A DNA stretch of 64,000 nucleotides from Zerene cesonia (GCF_012273895.1 NC_052104.1:7564001-7628000), one strand, 5' to 3'; shown: positions 10,103 to 22,641, numbered from the stretch's first letter. The notes: a model not told the origin generated them from the sequence alone. Numbers and translations: made by a program.

Positions 10103-12600
10103 GAAGGTCTATATAGCTATTTAGTAATGTATAAATATTTAATCTATGATCAAAATACAGTACAGTACGATATTGTCGCATGCAGCAATTGTACAAATAT
10201 CATATGTATTTATCATCAAATAATACCTTTTTGTTAAGTTTTTTTCGCGGTATGAATAATATGTGAATATATAGGTATTATTAATATACTAGTAATTATA
10301 TTTAATCTATATGTCCATCTATATAATAGTAGATATATAGATAATAAGTATTTAAATGTCTTATAATAACAAATATCTATTTTAGAACATGGCCATGTCT
10401 TGCAAAAAAAAAAAAATCTGGAAATTATTTTTGGTAATCATTGTCAAAAACTGTAATTGCAAAATTACAATAAAGTATAGAAAATTTACGATTTTACTGA
10501 ATTTTTCAAAACCATCTACAAAATATTTTTCAGTAAGTAAGTATATAAGTTTATGTCATAATGCCCGCTTAGTTTAGGACTAGTCACTAGATTTGCATCA
10601 ATAGATAATGTTGTTTACTACTGTGTTGATACTTAGAAATAAACGCATGTTTCATATGATTACTAATATACGAAAAATATCATTATAAATTGAACAAAAC
10701 AATTACGAAATCTAACAACCAAGCGATAATTTTAATTCAATATGATTTTAAAAATAATTTCCAAAAATTCTATATTTATTTCTTTATAAACTTAAATTTA
10801 TGTTGTTTTCAGTTAATGTTGAAATAAAACACCCAATAATTTTGACTAGTTTTATTCAAAAACATCCAATTACATCAAATATTTGTTATTTTTGGCAATA
10901 TCTACATGTACATATAGGTAACAATACACAACCACTTAGAATTCATAGTTAGAGGTAGGGAGGTACACGCATTGTATCGTGATATACATATTATATGTAT
11001 AAATATTTTACAATCTACCTAATAATTATATTAAGCTTTTATTTATAAATTAATTACAAAGTAACAAAATTAATTATTTAATACATGTTTTGGCTATAAC
11101 AATTCTTTTGAATTTTACTTGCAACTTCTCAATTTTTGCATTAAAAAAACGTTTTTTTATATATATTCGGCAAGACCCAAAACTTTTAAACTAAAGACAT
11201 TGGACTATATAATATAAATGTAGTAATTGAATTTAACAAAAAACATATAAGGAATTTAAAATTTATTCCTATGTTTCTTTGCCACTGCACCAATGTAAAT
11301 AATATACATACAAGTCAATAAATATAATAAATTAAAAAAACACATATTTCATCTTACTTAGGTATTTACGTAATACTATGTATATTTATTATTTTACTTT
11401 AAAATATATTTCGCTTATTTATATATTACCTACTGTTATTTACATCAAAGCTTGATATTTACATCGATATTTTTTAATATCTTTAGCTTACCCTGTATAT
11501 TGTATGTTTAAACCGGTGCTTATATCATTTTTAATTTAAAATAACTTAAAAACTGATGAAAACAAACAAAAAATTCTGTTATCAACAATAATAAATGTCC
11601 TATTTACAACATAACATATTGTCACCGTTTATTCAATTATTATTGGACATTCAATTTATTATTTAAATATAAATTGTTTCAACATACATCAGTATAATTG
11701 TTAATTTCTATCTAAATAACTTATTCTTTAAATAATTCTTAATATTTTCAAATGCAGTATCAATTTTGACACAATTTTTTACATTTTCAATACTTTCATC
11801 TAAATAACATTTATTTCATTACTTTATTTTTATTAACATTGTCATAAGGACAAATACATGCCAGAACACCTATTACAGTAAAAAAAAACTTATTTCCCAA
11901 GACCACATGACATCAGTGTCCTATCAAACAAACGGTTGAAAACCCACGGAGTTTGCATTATAAACAAAAAAAAAAAAAAATAAATAAACTTCAGTCGAAT
12001 TGAAAACCTGAGGCTCTTTCTCGGCAATTCAGAATTCTGACATATATTTGTCAATACAGCTACATTTTTAATATGTATTAGCTAGATACATCGTTATTTC
12101 AATTATATTTACAGTATATAATCGCTTAACATTAATCCTAGCGATTAAAATTCTCGCATTATCGACACGTTCAAATAATACATGCATGCTGAAGTTGATA
12201 TATGTACCAATTAATAATAAAAATATTACAACCCTGTAATTATTGTTTTAAAACATCGATTTCACTAACTCTTGAGCTGATATCAGTATTTACAATAACA
12301 CAGCTCATAATATCGTATGTAAATCGTTTAATGTCTGTTTTAGACAATTTGTACTGTGCATCATTTTATATGCTATATTTTAAAATTCAAAAGGAGGATA
12401 TGAATAAAACTCAAGGGCTTCTCAGTATCCAATTCATAAGAATATTGCTTTACAGTTGATAAAAAAACACATTTTATAATAACTTCAATAAACATAGAAT
12501 CGTTAAAATATATCGAGAAATGAATAATACAATAAATTAAATAATTCATGTAATATAAAATAAATAATAACACAGAAGTTACTATAACAAAATTCCAAAC
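10103..12600. other. Intergenic, very A+T-rich
   Basis: A long stretch with A-runs (10405-10415, 11966-11979) and many short A/T repeats. No splice-phase-compatible exon or known repeat seen. ORFs at 10389 and 12202 look like chance reading frames. Confidence 0.5.
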
Positions 12601-12836
12601 TTAGGCGTTGATAGGAGGTTTCGGCCCACAATTATGTATGCTTTGTATATAAACGATCCTTCCTCTATATGTATGAAGGGCTGCCTTACACCATGGCCCT
12701 CTGGAACATCTCCATCGAATCTTCCCGTTTCTTGCACAACCATTGAATCTGAACCTATAGCCGCCCACATTAATGCCCATTTTCCCTTGTTTACTCAGAC
12801 AGTATGATGCGAAACAATCGGGCCCGGAGATGCTCA
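12601..12836 (-). CDS. mod(mdg4): FLYWCH terminal exon with H-x-C ending
   Basis: The minus-strand acceptor ttgttacag precedes 12836; tg completes the codon and 77 residues follow. The finger has R-W-R-C43, C49 and H67-N-C69, so the last zinc ligand is Cys rather than His; a C-C-H-C set can still bind zinc. The N-terminal part contains extra cysteines (C7, C12). It lies between plus-strand exons at 9897 and 13911, which makes purely linear cis-splicing of the locus impossible. Confidence 0.85.
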
Positions 12837-12898
12837 CTGTAACAAAAAAATTTTGTTAGATTTGGTATCGAAACTTCTAGAAACACATTTGTACATTT

Positions 12899-13146
12899 TC
12901 ACTTAGGACTAACCATAGACGATTTTATAGCATTTTTTGCGTTTGCACTTATAAAATATCGTTCATATACAAACGGGAGCAAAAGCCAATTCGTATCTTG
13001 AGTGTTATCTCGTTCATTCTGGTAGATGAGATGTATAATTAATTTATGACACGCAGGATAACAAAAAAAACCTCGATCTTTATTTAAGTCTTTATTAAAA
13101 TAACATACATGTTGCCTTAAGTATAAAACAGTGCCGTCCCTCAGCA
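12899..13146 (-). CDS. Diverged FLYWCH-like terminal exon
   Basis: The acceptor aatttctag precedes 13146; tg completes the codon and 81 residues follow to a stop at 12899. The first half follows the FLYWCH pattern: G-T-V-L-Y-L near residues 4-9, then G-F-F-C28 and C32-H. No H-x-H follows; instead the tail is hydrophobic (W-L-L-L-P-F). Either a decayed finger kept open or a novel tail. The open frame and the conserved splice phase argue for retention, but chance cannot be excluded. Confidence 0.45.
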
Positions 13147-13910
13147 CTAGAAATTACATGGAATTTTAGTCGCTATACGCCATTACTGTGTACTTTGTTT
13201 CATATTGTGTTCTCCTGGTCAGTGCAGTTCCCTGTTTGCATGTGGAAAACTATTGTACAGTTTTCCACATGCAAACAGAAGCACAAGTACAATGTAGGTA
13301 GTTAATTCGAACGTGACCTTTATTAATATATGGCATACAGTAGTACATCGCCTGTGATCTTGTAGTAAAGGAAGTTGTCACAACTTAGTAGCAGTCATTA
13401 ATATAAAAATGATGCATCGCAGATCAGTGTTAAAACAAGATGACTATTCGCAATCCCTCACACTATGTAACAATTTTTCAACGTCATTACATATTATTTG
13501 CGTCATTAGTTCAACAGATTGATAACCTAAAGCATTTAGCGCCAAATATAAAGAACATGGCTCTATTGAACAATGACACTTTGCAAAAAATGGGTTTTTA
13601 GTGAAGTATCAAACCTGAAGAATCAAGAGGCAATTTATAAAGAGGTGAAAAAAAGCCTGCTTGGCCACTGTGCCTATTATGGCCACTAAGTTGTGTAATT
13701 TTCTTTCATATATTTGCGTAAAAAGTTAAAAGCGATGAAGCGATGAGCGAGAGCAGATTCAAGTTTGTACTGCCATCTAGCGCTTTAAGGATACATTTTT
13801 AACTACTTATTCCTATATAAATAGGGATAAGTGAAACATACATTTATATATTTAATTTAGTCTCTAAAAACTTCCTCCTTTCCTGCCTCTAACTGAACCG
13901 ATATTTTCAG
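13147..13910. other. Spacer between opposed exons, holding a perfect hairpin
   Basis: Separates the diverged minus-strand exon from the plus-strand exon at 13911. It contains the perfect inverted repeat at 13232-13278 and otherwise no recognised element. Confidence 0.5.
13232..13278. repeat. Perfect 20-bp inverted repeat (hairpin)
   Basis: Arms 13232-13251 and 13259-13278 are exact reverse complements with a 7-base loop (attgtac). It lies between convergent and divergent terminal exons. It could be a small foldback insertion, a transcript hairpin or a regulatory stem; nothing else around it helps decide. Confidence 0.75.
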
Positions 13911-14101
13911 TGGAATTTGGCGTATCCAACCGCGGTTTTCCCGTGGTCTATGTGGGCAAGCACAAGTTCATAAAGCACGAAGCTTACAAACAGAAGATAC
14001 GTTGGACTTGCAACAAGAGGATACAGCTGGGGTGCAAGGCCAGTCTCACCACACACGACAGCGTAATAGTCCGGAGTTACTTGGCGCATAATCATTCCTA
14101 G
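13911..14101 (+). CDS. mod(mdg4): FLYWCH terminal exon, plus strand
   Basis: The acceptor cgatattttcag ends at 13910; tg completes the junction codon and 62 residues follow to tag. The finger has R-W-T-C33, C41 and H59-N-H61, and stops one residue after the second His, so it is among the shortest of the set. It begins E-F-G-V-S-N-R-G, similar to the 'F-x-P-S-R-x-G' start of the minus-strand WYC block. It is an opposite-strand exon embedded between minus-strand exons. Confidence 0.88.
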
Positions 14102-15099
14102 CATTCACTGATCGCATTTACTAAATCGTGCTATAAATTGTCTTTAAAACAATTTAAATCTATATGTATAAAATACAGTGTCTCAGTCGTAAATAGTTTG
14201 TGTAGATATATTTTATAAGTCTGAGAATGTGTTGGAAATAATTTTTATAAGTGATAATAATACTTGAATTTAATCATAAGAAATCTGAATGTGAAATTGA
14301 ACAATTCAAAATTAATGTTTTTGTACATTTTATATTGTATATCATTCACAATTTTTAGGAAGATATAATGATCGAATTTAAATTAATATTTGTAAATTGA
14401 GTGCCTTATTATGCCTGGTAGATGATACTTATATTAAAATATATTTTGTAGTCCCTTTATTGACTTGTCATGTTATAGATGTAAAGTCCGATTTTTAGTC
14501 GATTGATTCGTTTATCAAAATATTTAATAAAACGAATGGTAATATTGATAAGGTAAAAATTCTGAATGAAAAATGTTTTAATAAACTTCGTTTTGCTTAT
14601 TGTTTTTGTTTTATTTACTTCCTAACGACATAGTGTATGTATATAATGAATGTTGATTATTATAATCATGAAATAGGGCTCTAGACGTAAGGTAATAATT
14701 ATGACCATAAATGATCCGATTGTAGCTTGTTTGTTTGAACCCGCTAATTTCAGGAACTACTGAACCGATTTCAAAAATTCCTTCACCGTTGGGTATGTGG
14801 ATGATAGGTACCTAGGTGATCGCCGAGTGCTATATGAAATATATGTTTTTACTCGCATAAATTATTTTACATCGATCAATTCTTTATTTCTTTTAATATA
14901 ATAATTAATTAAAGCAGTGTTCTTTCCAATAAATTAAATAAATAAAAAGGATAATAATAATAAAAACAATTTGCTGTCAATACGTTTAATAGTAAAAGTT
15001 AAAGGTTGCAAAAATCACGAGACCTTGCAATATAAATTAAGTATTTTATGTTTTATTTTCGAAATTAATAAACTGAAGGAGATCACACATCTCTGTAAT
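14102..15099. other. Intergenic with Helitron-like remnant
   Basis: Near 14690-14850 there is a lepidopteran repeat remnant containing 'cgctaatttcaggaactactgaaccgattt', a wording shared by Helitron-like fragments. The rest is A+T-rich. Confidence 0.4.
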
Positions 15100-15445
15100 T
15101 TTTAACGCAAAATATAGTTTTTTTTATTTTTATTTTTGTCATAGCGGGCAACTGAGCTGGTGGTTCGCCGATAACGATCACCACCGCCCATGAACATTCG
15201 CAGAAGCTTAGACCTCTGAGAAAGCGCTGTCCGCTTTTAAGGGATAAGGGATAAAGAAAGGATTGATGAATGGAAAGAAGGAATGGACTGGAAAGGGCTA
15301 GGAGAAGGAAATAGGCTTCCGGCTCCTCCACTCACCGTACGAAACACAATAGCAAGCTATTATTTCACGCCGGTTTTCTGTGGGGGTGTGGTACTTCCCC
15401 GGTGCGAGCTGGCCCAATTCGTGTCGAAGCATGCTCCCAAATCAA
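15100..15445 (-). repeat. SINE-like element (T-rich left end, cccggtgcgagctgg family)
   Basis: Begins with a T-rich run and 'gtcatagcgggcaactgagc', and ends '...ccccggtgcgagctggcccaattcg..aagcatgctc'. The same element recurs at 49040-49285 (inverted), 50312-50545, 51108-51457, 60500-60765 and partly at 62110-62175. The T-run at the left is read as the poly-A tail of a minus-strand insertion. I cannot name the family. Confidence 0.7.
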
Positions 15446-15495
15446 TTATACGCTAAATACTTCACTTAAAATTAACTAATATGTAATAGTGGATG

Positions 15496-16043
15496 TTATT
15501 CAGATATTTTATTTTCTCCCTCTCGTTCTTCCGAAGATTTTGACGCAAGTGGATCTTTAGCATCATTAGTATGATCCGCTTCGTCTAGTTTATGATTTTC
15601 CTCTTTTGAATCAGAATCATTATTTTCAGAAACATTGTTTACATTTACTAGAGCAGTATCATTACTTGTTGCGCTATATTCCTTAGGCTTTTCTGCTTCA
15701 CTATTTGTTTCCAATGACATAGTATTCGAAATAACGGGAGCGAATATATGATCTGGATTGATTGAATTTTCAATATCAATGAAATTGAAATTTGCCTCGT
15801 CATTATCCTTGACTGTTTTGTCTTCGGATACGGTGGATTCAGGCGTCTGTGCCGAAGTAAACTCAAAGTTTTGTTGAATACAAGATTTTCTTGTATTCTC
15901 CAGTTCCATTTCTTCACCATCTGACAATATTTCAATCGGCGCTTCATCCCGTACGACCTCAATAACGTCATCATCAGAGGTATTACCACCATCTATAGTT
16001 TCTCTGGATCCTGTCATGATAACGTTCGTGCTGATTCCACGGG
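15496..16043 (-). CDS. Acidic terminal exon with SUMO-interaction-like motifs
   Basis: The acceptor tatattttcag precedes 16043; cc completes the junction codon and about 181 residues follow to the stop at 15496. No zinc ligands. The peptide is very rich in Asp, Glu, Ser and Asn. Near residues 20-40 are D-D-D-V-I-E-V-V and I-E-I-L-S-D-G-E-E, two hydrophobic cores flanked by acid, the form of SUMO-interaction motifs. It ends K-S-S-E-E-R-E-G-E-N-K-I-S-E. The splice phase matches the array, so it probably gives a finger-less acidic-tail isoform. Confidence 0.65.
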
Positions 16044-17256
16044 CTGAAAATATAAAGGGGTAAGCATCTTTTTTACAATTTGGAATAGAAAAATGATGCA
16101 CAATAAATGGTAAACAGTCGCAAATTGAGTTTGTTGAATGAGAGGAGAGGAATATTTTTAAGTTACTTAAGAAAATGGATTTATTCATGTAAATCATCAT
16201 CAAATCATTCATATAAATCGAATAAAACGATAACACACCAGATAAAATTTTATGATATTATGTGATAAATGAAACCTTATAAAGAATAAGAAAAAAATAT
16301 AAATGTATTACCGATTTACTTTTATACGAAAATCTCTGGCAACGCACGCGTAAGTAGAATAAAATGGCGGTACTAAGTGTTTTTTTCTGAGGCTGTTGCA
16401 GTTAGGATAAAGTTTGTGCAAGTAAATATATTCAATGTTTAAAATAAATAAATTGAATTTTCAAATGTGTTGCTAACCGTAAAACTCGAGAATATTTCGA
16501 CCAATTCAGTAACATTTTTTAAATGTTTTTGTTAAGCCACAAGAAAGGTTCTTATAGAGAGAAAAACGTACAACGGGTAAAGCCGGAGCGATCTACTGGT
16601 TTAAAAAGAAACATATTTTATAATTGAATAAAACAATTCTATTATATTATACATAATAAGTTTATTACATCTACAATTGTACTAGCAACGGAGAGCACAA
16701 TGCTATTCCAAATACAATAAATTAATAACAACATTTAATTAAAATCTTATAAAATCTGATTTAATACCTATAACTCATCCGTTTAAAAACCTTAGACAAC
16801 CATAATCGGATTAAAAAATAACTAAAAACAAAAGAGAAACATACGAATTCACTTAACAATTTGTACCTATCAAATGGGACTCATTTAAGATACAGTAAAT
16901 TAAATAAGAAAACAATAGTTGTTACAATAACATATACTTATCCATAAACCTATATTTACTAACACCCACTTTGAAACACACCTAAAATTGTATTATAAAC
17001 ATTGATGATTGATAGATGCAACTATGTCAATGCAATACATATTTTAGTCTTGACTAAAGAGAACTCTTATATTGACATTTCCACGGTCTCGGACTTGAAG
17101 ATAACACTTAGCCCTTAAACATTAGTGAAACAAATGAGAAATACGTGAATTGTGTAAGACCCGATTGAAATCTAGTAAAATTGTTATGAACAGGAGATTT
17201 GGGATATGTGTCTAATTCATGCTCCTATATGTCTCTAAAGTCAGTGGCTTCACTAA
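16044..17256. other. Intergenic, A+T-rich
   Basis: Holds an 'aaaatggcggta' patch near 16362 with locally higher CpG content (gcaacgcacgcgtaag). No exon or repeat recognised in the remainder. Confidence 0.4.
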
Positions 17257-17447
17257 CTATATAGACATTCGGTAAATTTGCATCCCGGGCTCTTTCTTAC
17301 TCCAATACGATATTCTCCTCTTGATTTTCAGTTCCGCATACTTCAGTGGGTCTTGCTTTATACGTCTGTACCGCGCTCTCTCAGCAATCTTCTTTTTCTG
17401 CAACAGTTCCTCTCTCGTCATTTTCCGACGTTTCCTTTTATATGTAC
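17257..17447 (-). CDS. Basic terminal exon, R-x-R-Y-x-R-x-K-x-D-P type
   Basis: The acceptor aatcattttag precedes 17447; gt completes the codon and 62 residues follow to the stop at 17257. The peptide has K-R-K-R-R-K-M at its start and A-E-R-A-R-Y-R-R-I-K-Q-D-P-L-K-Y-A-E, a basic repeat unit that I associate with many lepidopteran nuclear proteins (from memory). The same unit (R-L-R-Y-E-R-L-K-N-D-P) is in the exon at 54747-55027. It ends early, lacking the W-x-K second half. A reading frame extends upstream to 17490, but the acceptor at 17448-17449 has the array phase. Confidence 0.6.
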
Positions 17448-18223
17448 CTAAAATGATTCTGCATTTATTACCAAGATCTCGATACTGCACCTGATTTAAC
17501 TAAATTTCATTATAACAATAAACGTTTATAGATCGTATATGTTGTATTAATGAAAAATATATTTTGTACAGTTTCGACTGCCTTATTCACAAATGTTTAT
17601 CGAATGACAGCCGAATTTACAACGTCCTATTAAAAAAAAATTGTATTGTAATATAATATAGCCCATTTTAAGACATAAAAATCCTACTGTACCATTCTTT
17701 TTAACAAATGGTATCACTTTAAATTTGAAAATTATATAATAAACATAATACAAGTGAAAACGATTCTCTCCTACAGTACTCGGACTCCCTGGATGACGTT
17801 GAAATTATACCTCCAGAATCAAGATCTATTTAGAATACCTAAATTATTCATTATACAGGTCTAGAATTTTGTGTATTTACAAATCAGAAGATATTTTATA
17901 AACATTCCTGATCCCTTTGTTGAGGTGTGGTATTGGGAATCCTTAGAATATTAATTAATATAATGAATGGGAATGTTTTTGTTTGTTTTTCGGCCACGTC
18001 GCAACGGAGCAATGTTATCATTTGATTTTGTGTCTGTAGATAGTTAAGAGACTAGAGTGTGATATAGGCTACTTTTGATCGCGGTGAAACATTTCATTCC
18101 CAAAAAAATATAAGGACTAATACAAGAAAAATCAGGAAGAAAAAGATCAGCCATTCTAACATAAAATATAAATTCTATATTAAAATCACACCGACACATC
18201 GTAAATGTTTTCCAGTAATTGAT
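17448..18223. other. Intergenic, A+T-rich
   Basis: No exon, repeat or RNA gene recognised. Confidence 0.4.
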
Positions 18224-18435
18224 TCAGTTTAGATTGAAAATGGTCTCCCGATGATTATGCTCATTATTCAGGATGACTATTTCGTCATCTATTGTGTGGA
18301 CTTTGGCTGTGCAATCGGCATGTGTGGCGCACTTCCATATCTTCTTCACATAGTTTAAACAATACGTACGACAGATGAAAGCGTAGCCCCCGATAATCAT
18401 TTGGCGTGTACCTTTCGTAGACATTCTGAAGTACG
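18224..18435 (-). CDS. mod(mdg4): FLYWCH terminal exon
   Basis: The acceptor attgtttacag precedes 18435; cg completes the codon and 69 residues follow to tga. The finger has I-W-K-C35, C41 and H59-N-H61, then R-E-T instead of the usual P-P. G-G-Y-A-F at residues 15-19 is the conserved strand. It differs from its 19-27 kb neighbours in lacking W-Y-C-S and looks like an outlier at the edge of that block. Confidence 0.85.
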
Positions 18436-19324
18436 CTGTAAACAATACCATGTATGTCAATGTCTATGTGATCCAAAAAAATTTCCCGTAAATGTAACTA
18501 ACTTCCAGAATTACGAAGTAGGATAGTAAGAAGTGAATGCCCCCTTTCAACCATGATGAATATTTTTAAGACACCTCGCATTACAATAAAGTAAAATATT
18601 ATTTATGTAAACTTAATTTTGATTTGAAAGTTTAAAGTCACAAGTTGATTTTAATATTTACTTCATATCGAATTTATTTATTCATAACTTAATAAACACA
18701 TCATTGGTTTGGCATTTTTATTCTAGCATTTTATTTATTAAATACCTGGTATGATGATTATACTATTTAATAAAATCTATTTATCATTATTTTATGTTAT
18801 TACAACATATTGTACATAATTTATTTTTAGTGCCTTTCAAACAACAATAAACATTGGTATTTTTTACATAATTAATTGTTATTATTACTTGATTAAACTC
18901 TAAATCTTATAAAATGTAAAATATAACACACAGCCTTCACATTAAGTATTGCAAACTGCTAAGATACAGAATTGTAACTTTAGATTCGCCAATTACTTAT
19001 TATACGTAGTTGACGGCCACTACATTCGAAAGAAAACGAAAACCACATGTTAAAGACGACCTGTGCAAATCTCTTTCCCTCACCTTCTCCGGTTTATTTG
19101 AGATCCCATTATTATCACGAATCCAAGCGGATATCCATATCCACTGCTCAATTACACTAAAACCGCAACCATTCATCCTGAATACGACAAAACAGACAAA
19201 AAAAACAGATATCCGTATGGCATATTACAGGATATTTGACCTCTGTTTTTCACTTTTAACTCTCCTGGTAAGTTTGATTGGCGCTTTTATTTATATACCA
19301 TAACACGGTCATTTAGACGATAAG
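18436..19324. other. Intergenic, A+T-rich
   Basis: An open frame on the plus strand at 19010-19303 has no domain and no array-phase acceptor; treated as chance. Nothing else seen. Confidence 0.4.
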
Positions 19325-19557
19325 TTACATTCTATAAAACTGCCCATTAGCGCTATAATACTCCGGCGGATCGTGATCATGTTCAGCTCCCAGTGTGAGG
19401 TCGTCATTTTGGGTATTCACGTACGCCCTACAACCCTGGGACCTGCGGGAGCAGTACCATAGTATTTTGCCAGTCCGCGTCTGCCATGCCCGTTTGAACG
19501 TATATTTCTGATACATCAGCAACGGGTGCCTTTTTATTCTGGACGGTATGTAATATA
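19325..19557 (-). CDS. mod(mdg4): FLYWCH terminal exon, WYC block
   Basis: The acceptor attcatttcacag precedes 19557; ta completes the codon and 76 residues follow. The finger has L-W-Y-C35, C42-R-A-Y and H59-D-H61-D-P-P. The start Y-I-P-S-R-x-K-R-H-P-L-L-M matches the following exons at 22642, 24430 and 25127, placing it in the same paralogue block. The tail ends N-G-Q-F-Y-R-M, the recurrent G-x-[FY]-[YI] tail. Confidence 0.92.
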
Positions 19558-21065
19558 CTGTGAAATGAATATTATCTATAATATGGGGTTAGGATTGTAC
19601 CTATAGCACATGTTTTATTCATAACGATGACGATGCAAAACTAAATTTAAACAATTGTTCTTCTGGAAAGAAAATAATCATGTTTCATTATCTTTTTGCG
19701 AGGCAATCATAAGTCATATAGGTAGTCCCGTACTAAGGAAAATTTTACTTGTACCTTTGTTTTCTGGTGGAGAATGTGATTACACATACTCAGAGTCCAA
19801 AACTTTTGAAGAAAGCCCTGGATTATACGAGAAGAAGTAATTTGTATATACTCGTATAACGATTGGGAGCAATTATGTTTAAATATATCACAAAGAAGCT
19901 AATTATATTAAATGCAATTTTTGGTTCTGTATTGTATAACGACGCTCTTTATTTTGAAATTGCCTCGAAAAAAAATTAGAAATCAACAACAAATCACACT
20001 GTAACCTAATCATTACATAGTTTAAAACAAAGTCGCTTTCTTTGTCCCTATGTCCCTATGAATGCTTAAATCTTTAAAACCATGCAACGGATTTTGATGG
20101 GTTTTTTTGACAAATAGAGTGATGCAAGAGGAAAGTTTTTATGTATATTAACATCTATTAAACTAATCCGAATTTTACCAGTGAGAAGCCGAGGGCAAGA
20201 GCTAGTTCTAGTCCTACTTCCTTATAATATTATAAATGCGAAAGTTTGTAAGGATGTGTGTGTTTGTTGCTCTTTCACGCAAAAATTGCTGAACCGATTA
20301 CAATGAAATTTGGTACGTAGACAGCTGGACAACTGGAATAACATATAGGCAACTTTTACCTTACGTTATTCCTACGGGATACGGAATACGCGAGGCGCAG
20401 CTAGTTATATATAAATACATGGTTATTGCGTAAAAAAGGGGATGTGCACATTATAAAAATAAAACATTGGTCATATAGGTATAAACAAATTCAATTTATA
20501 TTTCTTAAAATTTACATAACCTTAACTAATGCTGTAAAAAATTACTGTTTAAACATTGTGTTATTGAACTGGATTCTCTATTATTCCTAATTCTATGATC
20601 ATAAATAATTAAATTTGTCAAGACTTACATTAACTTTATAACTCTATTTAAAATTAAACATTTGCTAAGTACTTGTCCGCGATAACGATGTAATCTAAAA
20701 AATCTAAATATTGAACCATGAATCAAAACCAAAACACGCACACTTGCGCTATGGTTCGGACAAACAAATCTAAACGTGGGGTACTGGGGTATATACGTAT
20801 CAATGGATATTGCTAGGTAAGATTGTAGAAGTATCCGTAACAGAAGTAACATATTATGAGCAGATAGGACATGGCTTTAGTGAAATATTTAGTTGTCCAC
20901 TACGTACGAGTATAGTCTTCGCAATTAGATTCGGTTTTCTGGGGATGGAAGAATGACTCATGAAAGTTAACAAATGACCCTACATATTTGCCTTACAATT
21001 ATAAATAAACGCCGTAATCCCAGCCAGGAGGCTTCTACTTCCTTATATTCATCTTGTTCAAGACA
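19558..21065. other. Intergenic with two inverted Helitron-like fragments
   Basis: Fragments at about 20030-20210 and 20203-20405 fill the middle (described separately). No exon seen. Confidence 0.5.
20030..20405 (-). repeat. Two adjacent Helitron/LEP1-like fragments
   Basis: The first, about 20030-20210, is the inverse of the remnant at 1744-1905. The second, about 20203-20405, contains tataatattataaatgcgaa and 'acagctggacaactggaata' and is the inverse of copies at 42585-42796 and 61640-61845. These wordings are typical of non-autonomous Helitron-like repeats in moths and butterflies. Confidence 0.55.
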
Positions 21066-21286
21066 TTACAACTTATCCATATCCCACAGTACCGGAGGAT
21101 CATGCTCATGAGGAGACGCCACCAGCAACTTTTCACCCAATGTATTAGCAAACGCCTTACATCCAACATTGCGTTTCGAACAATACCAGACGGTTACTCC
21201 GCTTTTATTCACACGTTGCAGTTTGTAAGAGAAATTCTTGTAGATCAGTCTAGGATGCTTCCCGACGAGATCCTTGAAAAAGACCG
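21066..21286 (-). CDS. mod(mdg4): FLYWCH terminal exon, WYC block
   Basis: The acceptor tatatttcag precedes 21286; cg completes the codon and 72 residues follow to taa. The finger has V-W-Y-C35-S-K-R, G-C42-K-A-F and H59-E-H61-D-P-P. Ligand spacing is identical to the 19325 and 22642 exons. The tail L-W-D-M-D-K-L replaces the usual G-x-Y tail. Confidence 0.92.
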
Positions 21287-22641
21287 CTGAAATATAAAAA
21301 TCGGTTTCATCCAATAGAAATAATAACGATAATGCAATTATGTCATTAATCTTCGACTCTTTCGATTTTTATTATGATACAGTTAAACCATTCGTTTATT
21401 AAATATAATTCTTAAATAGATGTGATGATAAAATTGTTTCCATTTGTATAAAAAGGAAAAATCTTTAATACGATTTTGAAACAATGTGATGATAATGAAC
21501 CATATATAATAGAATAATAAAAATCAAATAAATAGATATAGGTACTATTGTTTATAATGTAGCAACAAAGATTGCAACACAACACAAAAACTTGCTCAGG
21601 GAAGATCACAATAAAAATAAGTATAGTAAAACAAATCTTAAAACAGGTTTTAATGATATAACAACTAGATTGTCTTATGCAGAACATATGTAAGGATAAT
21701 AAGATAAAATGAAATCATCGTATTGTCTCTCCGTTCTTTGATAGTTTACAAAGTTTTCATTTAACAATGTCCATTAAATGTGTGCCACCATCGAGTCTAA
21801 AGCAGTCAGTTATATAAATGACTCCTTTAGACTTTATACAAACATAGAGGTGAAGTTAGTAAAAGCATATTAAAAATAATAATTAGAAATATAATGACAC
21901 CTACTAAAATGTCTCATTTGTAATTTGTGCTAAAATATATAAGAAATAGTAAATCCAGTAATACGATGGTTCAAAATCTATAGAATGTCATTTACCAAAT
22001 GACTGTATTTATGTATTAGATATCGGACCGAACGAATCTGGCTCGGGAAGGATCAGAGACAAAAAGACAAAAGATAAAAAGGTTAGGACCTTGGTCTATA
22101 TTAAGTGCTTGTGGTTAGACGTGTGATATTTGAAAGGGTACGTTGTTTGTATAATTTAATAATTGGCATTAGCAACGCCTCTTGAAGTAAAAATTTTCTA
22201 TCTACTTATTATGGTTGCAAACAGATTATCTACTTCACCATAAGCTTTATTGGCGTGACTAACGTATCCATATTTATATATTCAATCATTTATAAAGTAA
22301 CTTCACATTTCATAATATATTAATAATGCATTCTACAGTCTATATAAAGCTTCAGGCCATACCAAATTTTCAACTTTCTTTACCCCTCATATGATTTTGC
22401 TGAACGACAAACACATAAATAGTGACTATAACGATAAAAATTATCTTACGAGGACAAGAACAGACGCATTCATTGTACATAAATAATAATATATCCGACA
22501 GCTACATTGAATTTACATGAAAATATCATATTTATTTAATTGTCCTAAATTAAACGCCTTATGATCATAATACAACATAATTAAAAACATACTGTATGAC
22601 AATCTCTATCATCCCATAGATACCTACATACTCTGCATCCA
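21287..22641. other. Intergenic, A+T-rich
   Basis: No exon, repeat family or RNA gene recognised; the minus-strand open frame at 21412-21687 is hydrophobic low-complexity and judged chance. Confidence 0.4.

Noticed and set aside
19010..19303. Plus-strand open frame ending in a hydrophobic segment; a short 'D-G-H-Y-I-R' just upstream resembles a FLYWCH tail
   Set aside because: No cysteines or H-x-H precede it and no array-phase acceptor was found; judged coincidence.
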